Positions 26,982 through 36,982 of a stretch of DNA of 64,000 bases are shown here, one piece after another. The notes below the pieces were generated by a model, which was given only the letters and a program-made list of their open reading frames with translations, was not told the origin of the DNA and made no database searches. The position numbers and the translations under genes were made by a program. Numbering within the stretch: the first letter of the stretch is position 1; each line of letters begins with the position of its first letter. Origin of the DNA: Paraburkholderia lycopersici (GTDB lineage Bacteria; Pseudomonadota; Gammaproteobacteria; Burkholderiales; Burkholderiaceae); NCBI RefSeq assembly GCF_900096975.1, contig NZ_FMYQ01000010.1, positions 150,691 to 214,690 of the forward strand. Reading direction: 5' to 3'.

Positions 26982-27944
26982 CTAAGCGATCCCCGGCGCC
27001 GCCGCGTCGAGCACGTTCACCCGCTTCGGAATCAGCTTGAGGTCGAAAAACGTATTGGCGATCTGCTGCTGTTCGGCGAGGATGGCCTTTGTGATCGGAC
27101 CCGTCCCGAACTGCACGCGACCGATCGCCTCGCTTACCACGTCGCCAGGCAAGCCCCAAAGCTGCGCGAGCCGGGCGGCGAGCGCCGCCCGGTTGCCCTG
27201 CCCCCATTGATCGATCTGCCCCAATTCGTCAATGAGAATCTTGATGACATCGGGGTTCTGCCTCGCGTAATCGAGCGACGAAAAATAGTAGGCGCGGTTC
27301 CCGACCACGCCGCGCGCGTCGGCGAGAATGCGGGCGTTGAGCGTCTTTTGCGCGGCGGCGAGAAACGGATCCCAGATCGCCCACGCGTCGACGGCGCCGC
27401 GCTCGAACGCCGCGCGCGCTTCGGCGGGCGAAAGGAACGCGACGTTGACATCGGTGTACTGAACATTGTGCGCCTGCAGCAGTTTCACGAGGAAATAGTG
27501 GACGTTGCTGCCGCGATTCAGCGCGATCGTCTTGCCCTTGAGATCGGGCACGCCGCGAATGGCCGATGCGCGAGGCACGAGCACCGCTTCCGATTGCGGG
27601 CGCGGCACCGTGGCCGCGACATAGGCGAGAGGCGCACCGGCGGCCTGCGCGAAGATGGGCGGCGCCTCGCCCACATCGCCGAAGTCGATCGCCCCCACAT
27701 TGAGGGCCTCGAGTTGCACCGGCCCCGCATCGAACTCTGTCCACGTGACCGACACACCGAGCGGAGCAAGCCGCTTTTCGAGCGTGCCACGCCCCTTGAG
27801 CAGACTGAGATAGCCTTTCTGGTTGCCGACGCGCAGCGTACGCGATGTGTCGGCCGCGCGCGCGGGAAGCGCGCCAAGCGCAGGCAATGCGGCGAGCGCG
27901 ACGGCTCCGGCGGTGATTCTGATGAAATTGCGACGTGCGTTCAT
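26982..27944 (-). CDS. SsuA-like sulfonate/aliphatic-compound binding protein
   Basis: This 320-residue periplasmic binding protein has a twin-arginine-like leader (NARRNFIRITAGAVALAALP, cleavage after ARA). The SsuA-family blocks are LRVGNQKGYLSLLKGRGTLE, VTWTEFDAGPVQLEALNVGA, IDFGDVGEAPPIFAQAAGAP and AWAIWDPFLAAAQKTL. SsuA proteins deliver alkanesulfonates as sulfur sources. No ssuB, ssuC or ssuD lies alongside, so it is an orphan component. The start 27944 is the first Met of the leader; an upstream in-frame extension to 28025 carries no signal sequence. Confidence 0.85.
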   Translation of the reverse strand: MNARRNFIRITAGAVALAALPALGALPARAADTSRTLRVGNQKGYLSLLKGRGTLEKRLAPLGVSVTWTEFDAGPVQLEALNVGAIDFGDVGEAPPIFAQAAGAPLAYVAATVPRPQSEAVLVPRASAIRGVPDLKGKTIALNRGSNVHYFLVKLLQAHNVQYTDVNVAFLSPAEARAAFERGAVDAWAIWDPFLAAAQKTLNARILADARGVVGNRAYYFSSLDYARQNPDVIKILIDELGQIDQWGQGNRAALAARLAQLWGLPGDVVSEAIGRVQFGTGPITKAILAEQQQIANTFFDLKLIPKRVNVLDAAAPGIA

Positions 27945-28385
27945 GCTCGGCGGGTTCGAAGTGAAAATCGGCGGAAGACAGCAACGCTGCCGATGGTATA
28001 AGCGGTGCTCCAGAGTGGAAACCATCTAATCCTGCACTCCTAATTCCGGCCGCAGATAATCGACTTCCGTCCAGAGACGGACGCAGCATCATTTACCTGT
28101 CTTTACCGCTCGAACAGGGTTTGACATGAAATCGAAAGCAAAAGCGAAAAGCTGCTGCGGTGCAGCGTGAACCTGCGCGAACGAGCGGTCGCGCGGCGTT
28201 GTTTCAATTGACATGCAGGCGACGGAAAAGAGCGACGCCGGCAATTACCGTCACCAGCGGCGCCAGATCGAAACCGCAACCGGATGCGGCTGCCACACCC
28301 GCCGCGCGGTTGTCGGCGCGCCGATATCGTGACTGTCTGATTGTCCGCACGATGTCCCGCACCCGCTTCTGGTAATGTCACGCAC
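27945..28385. other. intergenic region, SsuA-like gene / ABC exporter
   Basis: These 441 bases divide the minus-strand SsuA-like gene from the plus-strand ABC exporter genes and should hold both promoters. No convincing coding sequence, RNA structure, repeat or recognisable operator was found in it. Confidence 0.5.
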
Positions 28386-29378
28386 ATGCAAACGATCCTC
28401 TCCATCGAAAATCTTTCGAAAGTCTACGCATCGGGATTCCGCGCGCTCACGCACGTCAGCCTCGACATTCACCGCGGCGAGATTTTCGCGCTGCTGGGGC
28501 CGAATGGCGCCGGCAAAACGACGCTGATCAGCATCATCTGCGGCATCGTCAATGCAAGCGAAGGCAGCGTACGTGTCGCCGGTCACGATATCGTCACCGA
28601 CTACCGCGCGGCGCGCTCGCTGATCGGCCTCGTGCCTCAAGAGCTGACGACGGACGCGTTCGAAACGGTCTGGGCCACCGTATCGTTCAGCCGCGGCCTG
28701 TTCGGCAAGCCGGCCAACCCCGCCTGGATCGAGCGCGTGCTGCGCGACCTGTCGCTGTGGGAGAAGCGCAACAACAAGATCATCACGCTCTCGGGCGGCA
28801 TGAAGCGCCGTGTGCTGATAGCGAAGGCCCTTGCGCACGAGCCGCAGGTCCTGTTTCTGGACGAGCCGACCGCGGGCGTGGACGTCGAACTGCGCCGCGA
28901 CATGTGGAAGCTCGTGCGCGGGCTCAAGGCAAACGGCGTGACGATTATCCTGACGACCCATTACATCGACGAGGCGGAAGAGATGGCCGACCGGATCGGC
29001 GTCATCAACGCGGGCGAAATCATGCTCGTCGAGCGCAAGGACGCGCTCATGCGCAAGCTCGGCCGCAAGCAGCTGACGTTGCAGCTCGACGCCCCGCTGA
29101 GCGCAATTCCGGCAGGGCTTGCCACCTGGCGCCTGGAACTGGCCAACGGCGGCACCGAACTCACCTACACCTACGACACCGAGAACGAACGCAACGACAT
29201 TATCGCGCTGCTCAAGAACCTGACCGAGGCCGGCATCGGCTTCACGGACCTGAAGACGAGCCAGAGTTCGCTGGAAGACATCTTCGTGAGTCTCGTCAGT
29301 AAAAATCCGGCGGCCGCTTCGCGGCCAGCCACGACGTCGGCCGAAAAAAATGACAAAGGACAGGTAACCGCCAGATGA
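28386..29378 (+). CDS. ABC-2 exporter ATP-binding protein (YadG-like)
   Basis: This 330-residue ATPase has Walker [12 protein letters not shown]-loop VPQEL, signature [19 protein letters not shown], Walker [13 protein letters not shown] and switch His [10 protein letters not shown]. The C-terminal 80 residues form the extension seen in YadG-type ATPases. The start at 28386 is the first Met before the conserved core; an upstream Met at 28341 is less likely. It is translationally coupled to the permease gene (ATGA overlap at 29375). The pair forms a DrrAB/YadGH-like exporter whose substrate is unknown. Confidence 0.88.
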   Translation: MQTILSIENLSKVYASGFRALTHVSLDIHRGEIFALLGPNGAGKTTLISIICGIVNASEGSVRVAGHDIVTDYRAARSLIGLVPQELTTDAFETVWATVSFSRGLFGKPANPAWIERVLRDLSLWEKRNNKIITLSGGMKRRVLIAKALAHEPQVLFLDEPTAGVDVELRRDMWKLVRGLKANGVTIILTTHYIDEAEEMADRIGVINAGEIMLVERKDALMRKLGRKQLTLQLDAPLSAIPAGLATWRLELANGGTELTYTYDTENERNDIIALLKNLTEAGIGFTDLKTSQSSLEDIFVSLVSKNPAAASRPATTSAEKNDKGQVTAR

Positions 29379-30136
29379 ACGTTCACGCAATTCGCGCCAT
29401 CTACCGGTTCGAAATGGCGCGCACGAGGCGCACGCTGATGCAGAGCATCGTCGCGCCGGTGCTCTCGACCTCGCTTTATTTCATCGTATTCGGCTCCGCG
29501 ATCGGTTCGCGCATCCAGGAGGTGAACGGCGTCAGCTACGGCGCGTTCATCGTGCCAGGCCTGATCATGCTGTCGCTGCTGTCGCAGAGCATCTCGAATG
29601 CGTCATTCGGCATCTATTTCCCCCGCTTCACGGGCACGATCTACGAACTGCTGTCGGCGCCCGTGTCCTATTTCGAAATCGTGCTCAGCTACGTCGGCGC
29701 GGCGGCGACCAAATCGGTGCTGCTCGGGGTCATCATCCTCGCAACGGCGGCGCTCTTCGTGCCGATCCGGATCCTGCACCCACTGTGGATGGTGGCATTC
29801 CTGCTGCTCACGGCGATAACGTTCAGCCTGCTCGGCTTCATCATCGGCATCTGGGCTGACAACTTCGAGAAACTGCAACTCGTGCCGCTCCTCATCATCA
29901 CGCCGCTGACCTTCCTCGGCGGCGCCTTCTACTCCGTCGACATGCTGCCGCCGGCATGGAAGGTCATCACGCTGTTCAACCCGATCGTCTATCTCATCAG
30001 CGGTTTTCGCTGGAGCTTCTACGGGCACGCGGACGTCGACGTCGCGGTGAGTCTCGGCATGACAGCCGCCTTTCTCGCGGTGTTCCTCGCGATCACCGCC
30101 TGGATCTTCAAGACGGGCTACCGACTGAAAAACTAA
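29375..30136 (+). CDS. ABC-2 exporter permease (YadH-like)
   Basis: This is a 253-residue inner-membrane permease of the ABC-2 family with about six helices. It opens [20 protein letters not shown], then [20 protein letters not shown]. The ABC-2 signature region [20 protein letters not shown] lies near the C-terminus, followed by [16 protein letters not shown]. It overlaps the ATPase gene by four bases and ends 393 bases before acnB. Together the two genes give a complete minimal exporter. Confidence 0.88.
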   Translation: MNVHAIRAIYRFEMARTRRTLMQSIVAPVLSTSLYFIVFGSAIGSRIQEVNGVSYGAFIVPGLIMLSLLSQSISNASFGIYFPRFTGTIYELLSAPVSYFEIVLSYVGAAATKSVLLGVIILATAALFVPIRILHPLWMVAFLLLTAITFSLLGFIIGIWADNFEKLQLVPLLIITPLTFLGGAFYSVDMLPPAWKVITLFNPIVYLISGFRWSFYGHADVDVAVSLGMTAAFLAVFLAITAWIFKTGYRLKN

Positions 30137-30529
30137 GTCGGGATCGACGCCGAAGATTGGCCCGCCAAAGCCGGCCGACGCGGCGTTTCAGCCCCTCCGA
30201 TACGCGTCAGTCCGGCGCCGCGGCCACACGCGGCGCTCGCATCGTCGAACCGGATCCGGTGCGCGATATGGTCTGCAATGCATCGTCGAAGCGAAGCATG
30301 GGAGAGGCGCCACGAACGCAAGACCGCGCGATTGCGCGCGCCGCATTGGCGAGGCATGAGATCGATCATCGCCCTCCCACAATCTCGCTCGCCCTCAACT
30401 CTTATATAAGACATAAGACATTTGACGTTGCAGGGCATTGCAATTAGAATCGCGATCGAAGCAGTGCCTGGAACAGCCTCGGCGTGCCTGAAAAGCCCTC
30501 CCCTGAAACGCAATACCAGCAGGTCTCTC
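30137..30529. other. acnB upstream region
   Basis: This 393-base gap lies between the exporter permease and acnB. It contains the TCTTATATAAGA palindrome and overlapping ATAAGAC repeats close to the 3' end, described separately. The rest shows no gene or structure that I can support. Confidence 0.5.
30400..30419. promoter_or_regulatory. palindrome and direct repeat upstream of acnB
   Basis: TCTTATATAAGA (30400-30411) is a perfect 12-base palindrome. It runs into two direct repeats of ATAAGAC (30406-30412 and 30413-30419). It lies about 110 bases before the acnB start and probably overlaps the promoter. The protein that binds it cannot be named from sequence. Confidence 0.5.
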
Positions 30530-33115
30530 ATGCTTGAAAACTTTCGTGCTCACGTGGCCGCGCGCGCCGCGCTCGGTATTCCTCCCCTGCCGCTGACGGC
30601 TCAACAGACCGCCGAACTGGTGGAACTGCTGCAGAATCCGCCCGCCGGCGAAGAGCAAACCCTGCTCGACCTCATCACCCACCGCGTGCCCGCCGGCGTG
30701 GACGAAGCCGCCCGCGTGAAGGCCGGCTTCCTTGCCGCCGTCGCCAAGGGCCAGACCGCCTGCGCGCTGATCTCGCGCGCCCGCGCCACCGAACTGCTCG
30801 GCACGATGCTGGGCGGCTACAACATCGCCCCGCTGATCGATCTGCTGTCCGACGCCGAAGTGGGCACCGTGGCCGCCGACGCGCTGAAGAAAACCCTGCT
30901 GATGTTCGACCAGTTCCACGACGTCAAGGAACTGGCCGACAAGGGCAACGCCAATGCCCGCGCCGTGCTGCAAAGCTGGGCCGACGCCGAATGGTTCACG
31001 AGCCGTCCGGAAGTGCCGCAAAGCCTGACCATCACCGTCTTCAAGGTGACGGGCGAAACCAACACCGACGACCTGTCGCCGGCCCCGGACGCCACCACGC
31101 GCCCCGACATTCCGATGCACGCGCTGGCGATGCTGAAGAACGCCCGTCCCGGCATCACGCCGGAAGAAGACGGCAAGCGCGGCCCGGTGAAGTTCATCGA
31201 ATCGCTGAAGGAAAAGGGCCACCTGGTCGCCTACGTGGGCGACGTGGTCGGCACGGGCTCCTCGCGCAAGTCGGCCACCAACTCGGTGCTGTGGTTCACG
31301 GGCGAAGACATCCCGTTCGTCCCGAACAAGCGTTTCGGCGGCGTGTGCCTCGGCGGCAAGATCGCCCCGATCTTCTACAACACGATGGAAGACGCCGGCG
31401 CCCTGCCGATCGAACTCGACGTGTCGAAGATGGAAATGGGCGACGTGGTCGAGCTGCGCCCCTATGACGGCAAGGCGCTGAAGAACGGCGAAGTGATCGC
31501 CGACTTCAAGGTCAAGTCCGACGTGCTGTTCGACGAAGTCCGCGCCGGCGGCCGCATTCCCCTCATCATCGGCCGCGGGCTGACGGCCAAGGCGCGCGAA
31601 GCGCTGGGCCTCGCCCCGTCGACGCTGTTCCGCCACCCGCATCAGCCCGCCGACAACGGCAAGGGCTACTCGCTCGCCCAGAAGATGGTCGGCCGCGCGT
31701 GCGGCCTGCCGGAAGGCAAGGGCATCCGCCCGGGCACGTACTGCGAACCGAAGATGACCTCGGTCGGCTCGCAGGACACCACGGGCCCGATGACCCGCGA
31801 CGAACTGAAGGATCTGGCGTGCCTCGGCTTCTCGGCCGATCTCGTCATGCAGTCGTTCTGCCACACGGCCGCCTATCCGAAGCCCGTGGACGTGAAGACG
31901 CACCACACGCTGCCGAACTTCATCAGCACCCGTGGCGGCATTGCGCTGCGCCCCGGCGACGGCGTGATCCACTCGTGGCTGAACCGCATGTTGCTGCCCG
32001 ACACCGTGGGCACCGGCGGCGACTCGCACACGCGCTTCCCGATCGGCATCAGCTTCCCGGCCGGTTCGGGCCTGGTCGCCTTCGCGGCCGCCACCGGCAC
32101 GATGCCGCTCGACATGCCGGAATCGGTGCTGGTCCGCTTCAAGGGCAAGATGCAGCCGGGCGTGACGCTGCGTGACCTCGTCAACGCGATTCCGCTGTAC
32201 GCCATCAAGCAGGGCCTGCTGACGGTCGCCAAGCAAGGCAAGAAGAACGTGTTCTCGGGCCGCATCCTCGAAATCGAAGGCCTGCCCGACCTGAAGGTCG
32301 AGCAAGCGTTCGAACTGTCGGATGCCTCGGCCGAGCGTTCGGCCGCCGGTTGCACGGTCCGCCTGAACAAGGAACCGATCATCGAGTATCTCCACAGCAA
32401 CATCACGCTGCTGAAGTGGATGATCGCCGAAGGCTACCAGGACCCGCGCAGCCTGCAACGCCGCATCACGGCAATGGAACAGTGGCTGGCCAACCCGCAA
32501 CTGCTCTCGCCGGATGCCGACGCCGAGTACGCCGCCGTCATCGACATCGACCTGGCCGACGTTCACGAGCCGATCCTGGCCTGCCCGAACGACCCGGACG
32601 ACGTGAAGACGCTCTCCGAAGTGGCCGGCGTGAAGATCGACGAAGTGTTCATCGGTTCGTGCATGACCAACATCGGCCACTTCCGTGCCGCGTCGAAGCT
32701 GCTGGAAGGCAAGCGCGACATCCCGGTCAAGCTGTGGGTGGCTCCGCCGACCAAGATGGACCAGAAGCAGCTGACCGAGGAAGGCCACTACGGCGTCTTC
32801 GGCACGGCCGGCGCGCGGACCGAAATGCCGGGCTGCTCGCTGTGCATGGGCAACCAGGCGCAGGTCCACGAAGGCGCGACGGTCATGTCGACCTCGACCC
32901 GCAACTTCCCGAACCGCCTCGGCAAGAACACGAACGTGTACCTCGGCTCGGCGGAACTGGCGGCGATCTGCTCGCGTCTGGGCAAGATCCCGACCAAGGA
33001 CGAGTACATGGCCGACATCGGCGTGATCAACGCCAACGGCGACAAGATCTACAAGTACATGAACTTCGACCAGATCGCAGACTTCAAGGAAGTCGCCGAC
33101 ACCGTGAAGATTTAA
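30530..33115 (+). CDS. acnB: aconitate hydratase B
   Basis: This 861-residue TCA-cycle enzyme interconverts citrate and isocitrate and often also handles 2-methylisocitrate. It has the AcnB layout: an N-terminal HEAT-like domain ([20 protein letters not shown]), the swivelling domain, then the catalytic domains. The [4Fe-4S] ligands are visible in [11 protein letters not shown] and [10 protein letters not shown]. Other conserved blocks are [19 protein letters not shown] and [21 protein letters not shown]. coli AcnB has 865 residues. The ATG at 30530 matches the family N-terminus; the frame open to 30422 is leader. A strong terminator follows. Confidence 0.96.
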   Translation: MLENFRAHVAARAALGIPPLPLTAQQTAELVELLQNPPAGEEQTLLDLITHRVPAGVDEAARVKAGFLAAVAKGQTACALISRARATELLGTMLGGYNIAPLIDLLSDAEVGTVAADALKKTLLMFDQFHDVKELADKGNANARAVLQSWADAEWFTSRPEVPQSLTITVFKVTGETNTDDLSPAPDATTRPDIPMHALAMLKNARPGITPEEDGKRGPVKFIESLKEKGHLVAYVGDVVGTGSSRKSATNSVLWFTGEDIPFVPNKRFGGVCLGGKIAPIFYNTMEDAGALPIELDVSKMEMGDVVELRPYDGKALKNGEVIADFKVKSDVLFDEVRAGGRIPLIIGRGLTAKAREALGLAPSTLFRHPHQPADNGKGYSLAQKMVGRACGLPEGKGIRPGTYCEPKMTSVGSQDTTGPMTRDELKDLACLGFSADLVMQSFCHTAAYPKPVDVKTHHTLPNFISTRGGIALRPGDGVIHSWLNRMLLPDTVGTGGDSHTRFPIGISFPAGSGLVAFAAATGTMPLDMPESVLVRFKGKMQPGVTLRDLVNAIPLYAIKQGLLTVAKQGKKNVFSGRILEIEGLPDLKVEQAFELSDASAERSAAGCTVRLNKEPIIEYLHSNITLLKWMIAEGYQDPRSLQRRITAMEQWLANPQLLSPDADAEYAAVIDIDLADVHEPILACPNDPDDVKTLSEVAGVKIDEVFIGSCMTNIGHFRAASKLLEGKRDIPVKLWVAPPTKMDQKQLTEEGHYGVFGTAGARTEMPGCSLCMGNQAQVHEGATVMSTSTRNFPNRLGKNTNVYLGSAELAAICSRLGKIPTKDEYMADIGVINANGDKIYKYMNFDQIADFKEVADTVKI

Positions 33116-33198
33116 GCGTGCTGCCGGGCTACGGCGCGATGTTCCTCGTGTTGGGGGTCTCGCCGTAGTCGCAGTGTCACGCGCAGTGTCACGGAATG

Positions 33199-33234
33199 GC
33201 GCCGCAGGCTGAATGCCTGCGGCGCTTTTTTTTT
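33199..33234 (+). terminator. intrinsic terminator of acnB
   Basis: GCGCCGCAGGC (33199-33209) pairs perfectly with GCCTGCGGCGC (33215-33225) across the loop TGAAT, followed by nine T residues. It lies 84 bases after the acnB stop, the clearest rho-independent terminator in the window. Confidence 0.92.
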
Positions 33235-33377
33235 GGGGGCTCACGGAGCAGTGAATACGCGAAGCGGCAGATAGGCAGATAAGCATCTGACGATATCTTG
33301 GTTGCATTGATGCCGGAACGGATTATGTTGAGAGACCCTGCGTCAGGTCTGTCCGCGCTATCCGCAAGCTGGAACCC

Positions 33378-34346
33378 ATGCCCTCTCATGTCGATGCTTT
33401 CTCCGCCTGGCTGCTCGAAGGTCTTGAGCTGACGAGCACGCTCTTTCACGTCGGCCAGTATTGCGGCGCGTGGCAGGCTTCGACGAGCGGCCATCGGCGC
33501 GCGAGCTTCCATGTCGTGCTGCACGGCCAGTGCTGGCTCCATCTGCCGGCGCGAGCGCAAGGCCCCGCTCGCAGCGTGCCGCTCCGCGCGGGCGACGCCG
33601 TATTCCTGCTCGCCGACTCGCCCCACTGTCTCTCGCCCGATCCGCTCGCGCCAGAACGCGGCCGCGAAACGGCGCGCACGGGCACGATGACGCCGCTCGA
33701 CGCCGATGGCCGCGAGGCGCCCGGCAGCCTCGGTCTTGCCTGCGGCTTCTTCGAGTTCAAATCGGGCCTCGACGATCTCATGCTGGGTCTGCTGCCCGAT
33801 CACGTGATCGCGCGTCACGATCAGTCCGCGCTGCATGGCGCGCGCCAGATCTTCGAGCTGATCCGGGCCGAGGCGCTGCTCGATCCGCACACGCCTTCGC
33901 CGCTCATCGCGCGTCTCACGGGCCTGCTGTTCGTCTATGCCCTGCGCGCGCTCGACGGCAACGACGAACTCGCGCCCTGCTTCTGGTCGCTGATGCGCCG
34001 GCCCGCGTTCGCCCCGCTCGTCGCAGCCATCATCGCCGAGCCCGGCAAGCCCTGGACCACCGCGAACATGGCCGAATTCAGCCACATGTCGCGCGCGCGT
34101 TTCTGCAAACTGTTCTCCGGGTTGTCGGGCCAGCCGCCCGCGCAATTCGTCACGCTCGTCCGCATGAAACTCGCGGCGGCCATGTTGAGCACCGGCGTGA
34201 GCACGCCCGATGCGGCCGAGCAGGTCGGCTACCAATCCGAATCGGCGTTTGCGCAGGCATTCAAGCGCGTGACGGGCATGCAGCCCGGCGCATGGCGGCG
34301 CACCGCGAACGACGCCGATACCGCCAGACACAGTACACTGCATTGA
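33378..34346 (+). CDS. AraC-family regulator with cupin domain
   Basis: This 322-residue regulator has an N-terminal AraC-type cupin ligand domain of the RCS-like group: TLFHVGQYCGAWQASTSGHR, FHVVLHGQCWLHLP and LRAGDAVFLLADSPHCLSP. The C-terminal double HTH shows TTANMAEFSHMSRARFCKLF, GQPPAQFVTLVRMKLAAAML and TPDAAEQVGYQSESAFAQAF. It stands 120 bases upstream of, and in the same direction as, the AhpD-like/flavoprotein/ABC operon. It probably controls that operon and may be part of the same unit. The effector is unknown. Confidence 0.87.
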   Translation: MPSHVDAFSAWLLEGLELTSTLFHVGQYCGAWQASTSGHRRASFHVVLHGQCWLHLPARAQGPARSVPLRAGDAVFLLADSPHCLSPDPLAPERGRETARTGTMTPLDADGREAPGSLGLACGFFEFKSGLDDLMLGLLPDHVIARHDQSALHGARQIFELIRAEALLDPHTPSPLIARLTGLLFVYALRALDGNDELAPCFWSLMRRPAFAPLVAAIIAEPGKPWTTANMAEFSHMSRARFCKLFSGLSGQPPAQFVTLVRMKLAAAMLSTGVSTPDAAEQVGYQSESAFAQAFKRVTGMQPGAWRRTANDADTARHSTLH

Positions 34347-34466
34347 CGCGAAGCGCGCCCCGCACGCAAGACAAATCCGCATGAATCGCAGACGCGCGCG
34401 CATTGTTCGCCGCCGCACGCAACACCATAATCAAGGCACTTTTCATCGAATCTGCGAGGAACCGAC

Positions 34467-35033
34467 ATGAGCCGTCTGCCGCTGCACACCATCGAGAGCG
34501 CGCCTGAAGCGAGCCGCCCGTTTCTGGAGCGCTCGCAGGCCGCGAACGGCTTTCTGCCGAATCTCGTCGCCTCGCTCGCCAATGCGCCCGTCGCGCTCGA
34601 AACGTATCTGAGCGTCGGCGAGATCAACGGCCGCAGCGGCCTCACGCTCGCCGAGCGCGAAGCCGTGCAGATCACCGCCGCCGCGATTCATGGCTGCGGC
34701 TTTTGCGTTGCGGGTCACACGGCCGTCGCGCTCAAGAAGGCGCAGTTGCCCGAAGCCGTCGTCCAGGCGTTGCGCGAGGGCCGTCCGGGCGGCGACGCGC
34801 GTCTCGACGCCGTCGCCGCATTCGCGCGCGAGGTGATCGCCACGCGCGGCGCGGTGCCTGACGCCGCGCTCGCCGCGTTCCGCGCTGCCGGTTTCAGCGA
34901 CGCCAACGCGCTCGAAGTCGTGCTCGGCGTGAGCCTCGCGACGCTCTGCAACTTCGCGAACAATCTCGCGCAAAACGAGCTGAATCCTCAACTGGCCGCC
35001 TATCGCTGGGAAGCGGGCGCGCACGCAGCATGA
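34467..35033 (+). CDS. AhpD-like / carboxymuconolactone decarboxylase family protein
   Basis: This 188-residue protein has an alkylhydroperoxidase-D fold. The redox motif is AIHGCGFCVAGHTAVALKKA (C-x-x-C with downstream His), preceded by LTLAEREAVQITAAA. Family members reduce peroxides using lipoylated partners or act in unknown redox roles. The C-x-x-C-x3-H arrangement favours a redox role over lactone decarboxylation. The last four bases overlap the acyl-CoA-dehydrogenase-like gene (ATGA). It is the first gene of a five-gene operon with an ABC importer. Confidence 0.85.
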   Translation: MSRLPLHTIESAPEASRPFLERSQAANGFLPNLVASLANAPVALETYLSVGEINGRSGLTLAEREAVQITAAAIHGCGFCVAGHTAVALKKAQLPEAVVQALREGRPGGDARLDAVAAFAREVIATRGAVPDAALAAFRAAGFSDANALEVVLGVSLATLCNFANNLAQNELNPQLAAYRWEAGAHAA

Positions 35034-36154
35034 CGGCCGCGCCGGTCCACATCCTGCCCGCGGATCTCGCGGCGTGGCTCGACGCGCACGCCGAAGCCAT
35101 CGACGCCAACGCGCAGCACGACAATCACGCAGGCGAGATCGTGCCGCGACTCGCCCGCGCGGGGCTCTTTCGCGTGGGCGTGGCGCCTGCGCTGGGCGGC
35201 GCAGGCGGCACGACCGTCGACGCCATCGAGGCAATCGCCGCCGTCGCGCGCCTTTCGCTGGCGAGCGCATTCGTGTTCTGGGGGCAGCGCACGTTCGTCG
35301 AATACCTGCTGCAAAGCGACAACGCGGCCCTGCGCGCACGCTGGCTCCCGCCGCTGCTCGCCGGCGAGCGCGCGGGCGCGACCGGTCTGTCGAACGCGAT
35401 GAAATATCTCAGCGCGATCGAGCCGTTGCAGATGCGCGCCGCGCCGCTCGATGCCGACGCCACGCGCTTCGCGCTCGACGGCGCATTGCCATGGATCACG
35501 AACCTGCGCCGCGAAGGCTTTCTGGTGGCGGCCGCGTTCGATCGTCACGACGGCGCGCCGCCCGCGATCTTCGCCGTGCCGCACGACGCGCCGGGCGTCA
35601 CCCGCGGCGACGACCTCGACCTGATCGCCCTGCGCGGCAGCAACACGGCGGCGCTCACCCTCGCGAACACCGAACTCGACGCGGGCTGGCAGATCGCCGC
35701 CGACACGCACGCCTTCCTCGCGCGCGCCCGTCCCGCGTTCCTCGGCCTGCAATGCGGGATGTCGATCGGGCTTGCACGCCGCGCGCTCGAATCCGTCGAT
35801 ACGAGCAGCCCCGCCGTGCGCGCCGCGCTCGCCGACGACGCCGCCGCGTTGCGCCGCGAACTCGACGCGCTGACCACGCGCCTCTACGAAGGCGTGACGA
35901 GCGGCGCGTTCGTCGCACAGCCCGCCGCGCAATTCGAAGTGCGCATCGGTCTGGCAGACGTGGTCGCGGGCGCCGCGCGCCTCGACGTGCAGGCGGCCGG
36001 CGGACGCGGCTATTTGCGCTCGCCTGACGCGCAGCGGGGCGCGAACGACACCGCGCGCCGCAGCCGCGAAGCCGCGTTCGTGCCCATCGTCACGCCGACG
36101 CTCGTGCAACTGAAAAACCAGCTCGCGCAGCATCGGCGCGGCGAGGCCGCATGA
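35030..36154 (+). CDS. acyl-CoA dehydrogenase-like flavoprotein
   Basis: This 374-residue protein has the three-domain acyl-CoA dehydrogenase fold: LARAGLFRVGVAPALGGAGG at the N-terminus, GERAGATGLSNAMKYLSAIE in the middle barrel, and the helical C-terminal domain ending AGGRGYLRSPDAQRG. The usual catalytic Glu region near the C-terminus is not recognisable. This points to a flavin oxidoreductase or monooxygenase role like those of SfnB- or DszC-type members rather than beta-oxidation. It is translationally coupled to both neighbours (ATGA overlaps at 35030 and 36151). Linkage to a sulfonate/nitrate-type importer suggests oxidation of an imported heteroatom compound; this is inference. Confidence 0.75.
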   Translation: MTAAPVHILPADLAAWLDAHAEAIDANAQHDNHAGEIVPRLARAGLFRVGVAPALGGAGGTTVDAIEAIAAVARLSLASAFVFWGQRTFVEYLLQSDNAALRARWLPPLLAGERAGATGLSNAMKYLSAIEPLQMRAAPLDADATRFALDGALPWITNLRREGFLVAAAFDRHDGAPPAIFAVPHDAPGVTRGDDLDLIALRGSNTAALTLANTELDAGWQIAADTHAFLARARPAFLGLQCGMSIGLARRALESVDTSSPAVRAALADDAAALRRELDALTTRLYEGVTSGAFVAQPAAQFEVRIGLADVVAGAARLDVQAAGGRGYLRSPDAQRGANDTARRSREAAFVPIVTPTLVQLKNQLAQHRRGEAA

Positions 36155-36948
36155 GCGGCGGCGTTCACGCTCACGCCGCCGGCACGCCGCGCATCGCGTT
36201 GCGCGGCATCCGCATGGGCTGGCAACAGGGCAACGTGCTCGACGGCGTCGATCTCGACGTGCGCGCGGGCGAGCTCGTTTCGATCCTCGGCGCGAGCGGC
36301 GCGGGCAAGTCCACGCTGCTGCGCATCGCCGCCGGGCTGATCGCCCCCGTGGCAGGCGAGGTACGCGTGGACGGAACGCGGCTCGACGGCACGCGCCCCG
36401 ATGTCGCGCTCGCGTTCCAGGACCCGTGCCTGCTGCCCTGGCTTTCGGTCGAGCGCAACGTGGCGTTCGGCCTGAACTTCCGCCGCCAGCCGGCGCTCGC
36501 GCGCGGCGTGCGCCAGGCGCGCGTGAGCGCGGCGCTGCAAGCCGTGGGCCTCGCGCATGCCGCGCATCTCGCGCCGCGCCAGCTTTCGGGCGGCATGGCG
36601 CAGCGCGCCGCGCTCGCCCGGGCGCTCGCGCGCGAGCCGCGCACGCTGCTGCTCGACGAGCCGTTCGGCGCGCTCGACGAAGTGACGCGCGCCGACATGC
36701 AACGCCTGCTCGCGCAGGTCGTGCGCGCCACGCAGGCCGCGACGCTGCTCGTCACGCACGACATCGACGAGGCGCTGCTCGTGTCCGACCGCGTCTGCGT
36801 GCTCGGGCGCGGCGGCATCGCGCTCGACCTCGCGATCGACGTGCCCGAGCCGCGCGAAACGCACGTCGAAGCGCTCGGCGCGCTGCGCGTGCGCCTCGTG
36901 AGCGCGTTGCACGAATCGATGGCGCGCACCGCCGCGCCGCTGCCCTGA
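36151..36948 (+). CDS. nitrate/sulfonate/taurine-type ABC importer ATPase
   Basis: This 265-residue ATPase of the TauB/SsuB/NrtD group has Walker A GASGAGKSTL, Q-loop AFQDPCLLPWLSVERNVAFG, signature LSGGMAQRAALARALAREP, Walker [13 protein letters not shown] and switch LVTHDIDEA. It powers the importer formed with the permease gene 1.2 kb downstream, fed by the binding protein between them. The start overlaps the preceding gene's stop by four bases. High Arg/Ala content and heavy GC at third positions match its neighbours. Confidence 0.9.
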   Translation: MSGGVHAHAAGTPRIALRGIRMGWQQGNVLDGVDLDVRAGELVSILGASGAGKSTLLRIAAGLIAPVAGEVRVDGTRLDGTRPDVALAFQDPCLLPWLSVERNVAFGLNFRRQPALARGVRQARVSAALQAVGLAHAAHLAPRQLSGGMAQRAALARALAREPRTLLLDEPFGALDEVTRADMQRLLAQVVRATQAATLLVTHDIDEALLVSDRVCVLGRGGIALDLAIDVPEPRETHVEALGALRVRLVSALHESMARTAAPLP

Positions 36949-36982
36949 CTTCCGCATCAACCAGCAAGAGGACGACCACCGC

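Noticed and set aside
30395..33307. 970-codon open frame opposite acnB
   Set aside because: Shadow of acnB created by high GC; sequence is His/Arg/Val-rich without any fold, and AcnB itself is unmistakable.
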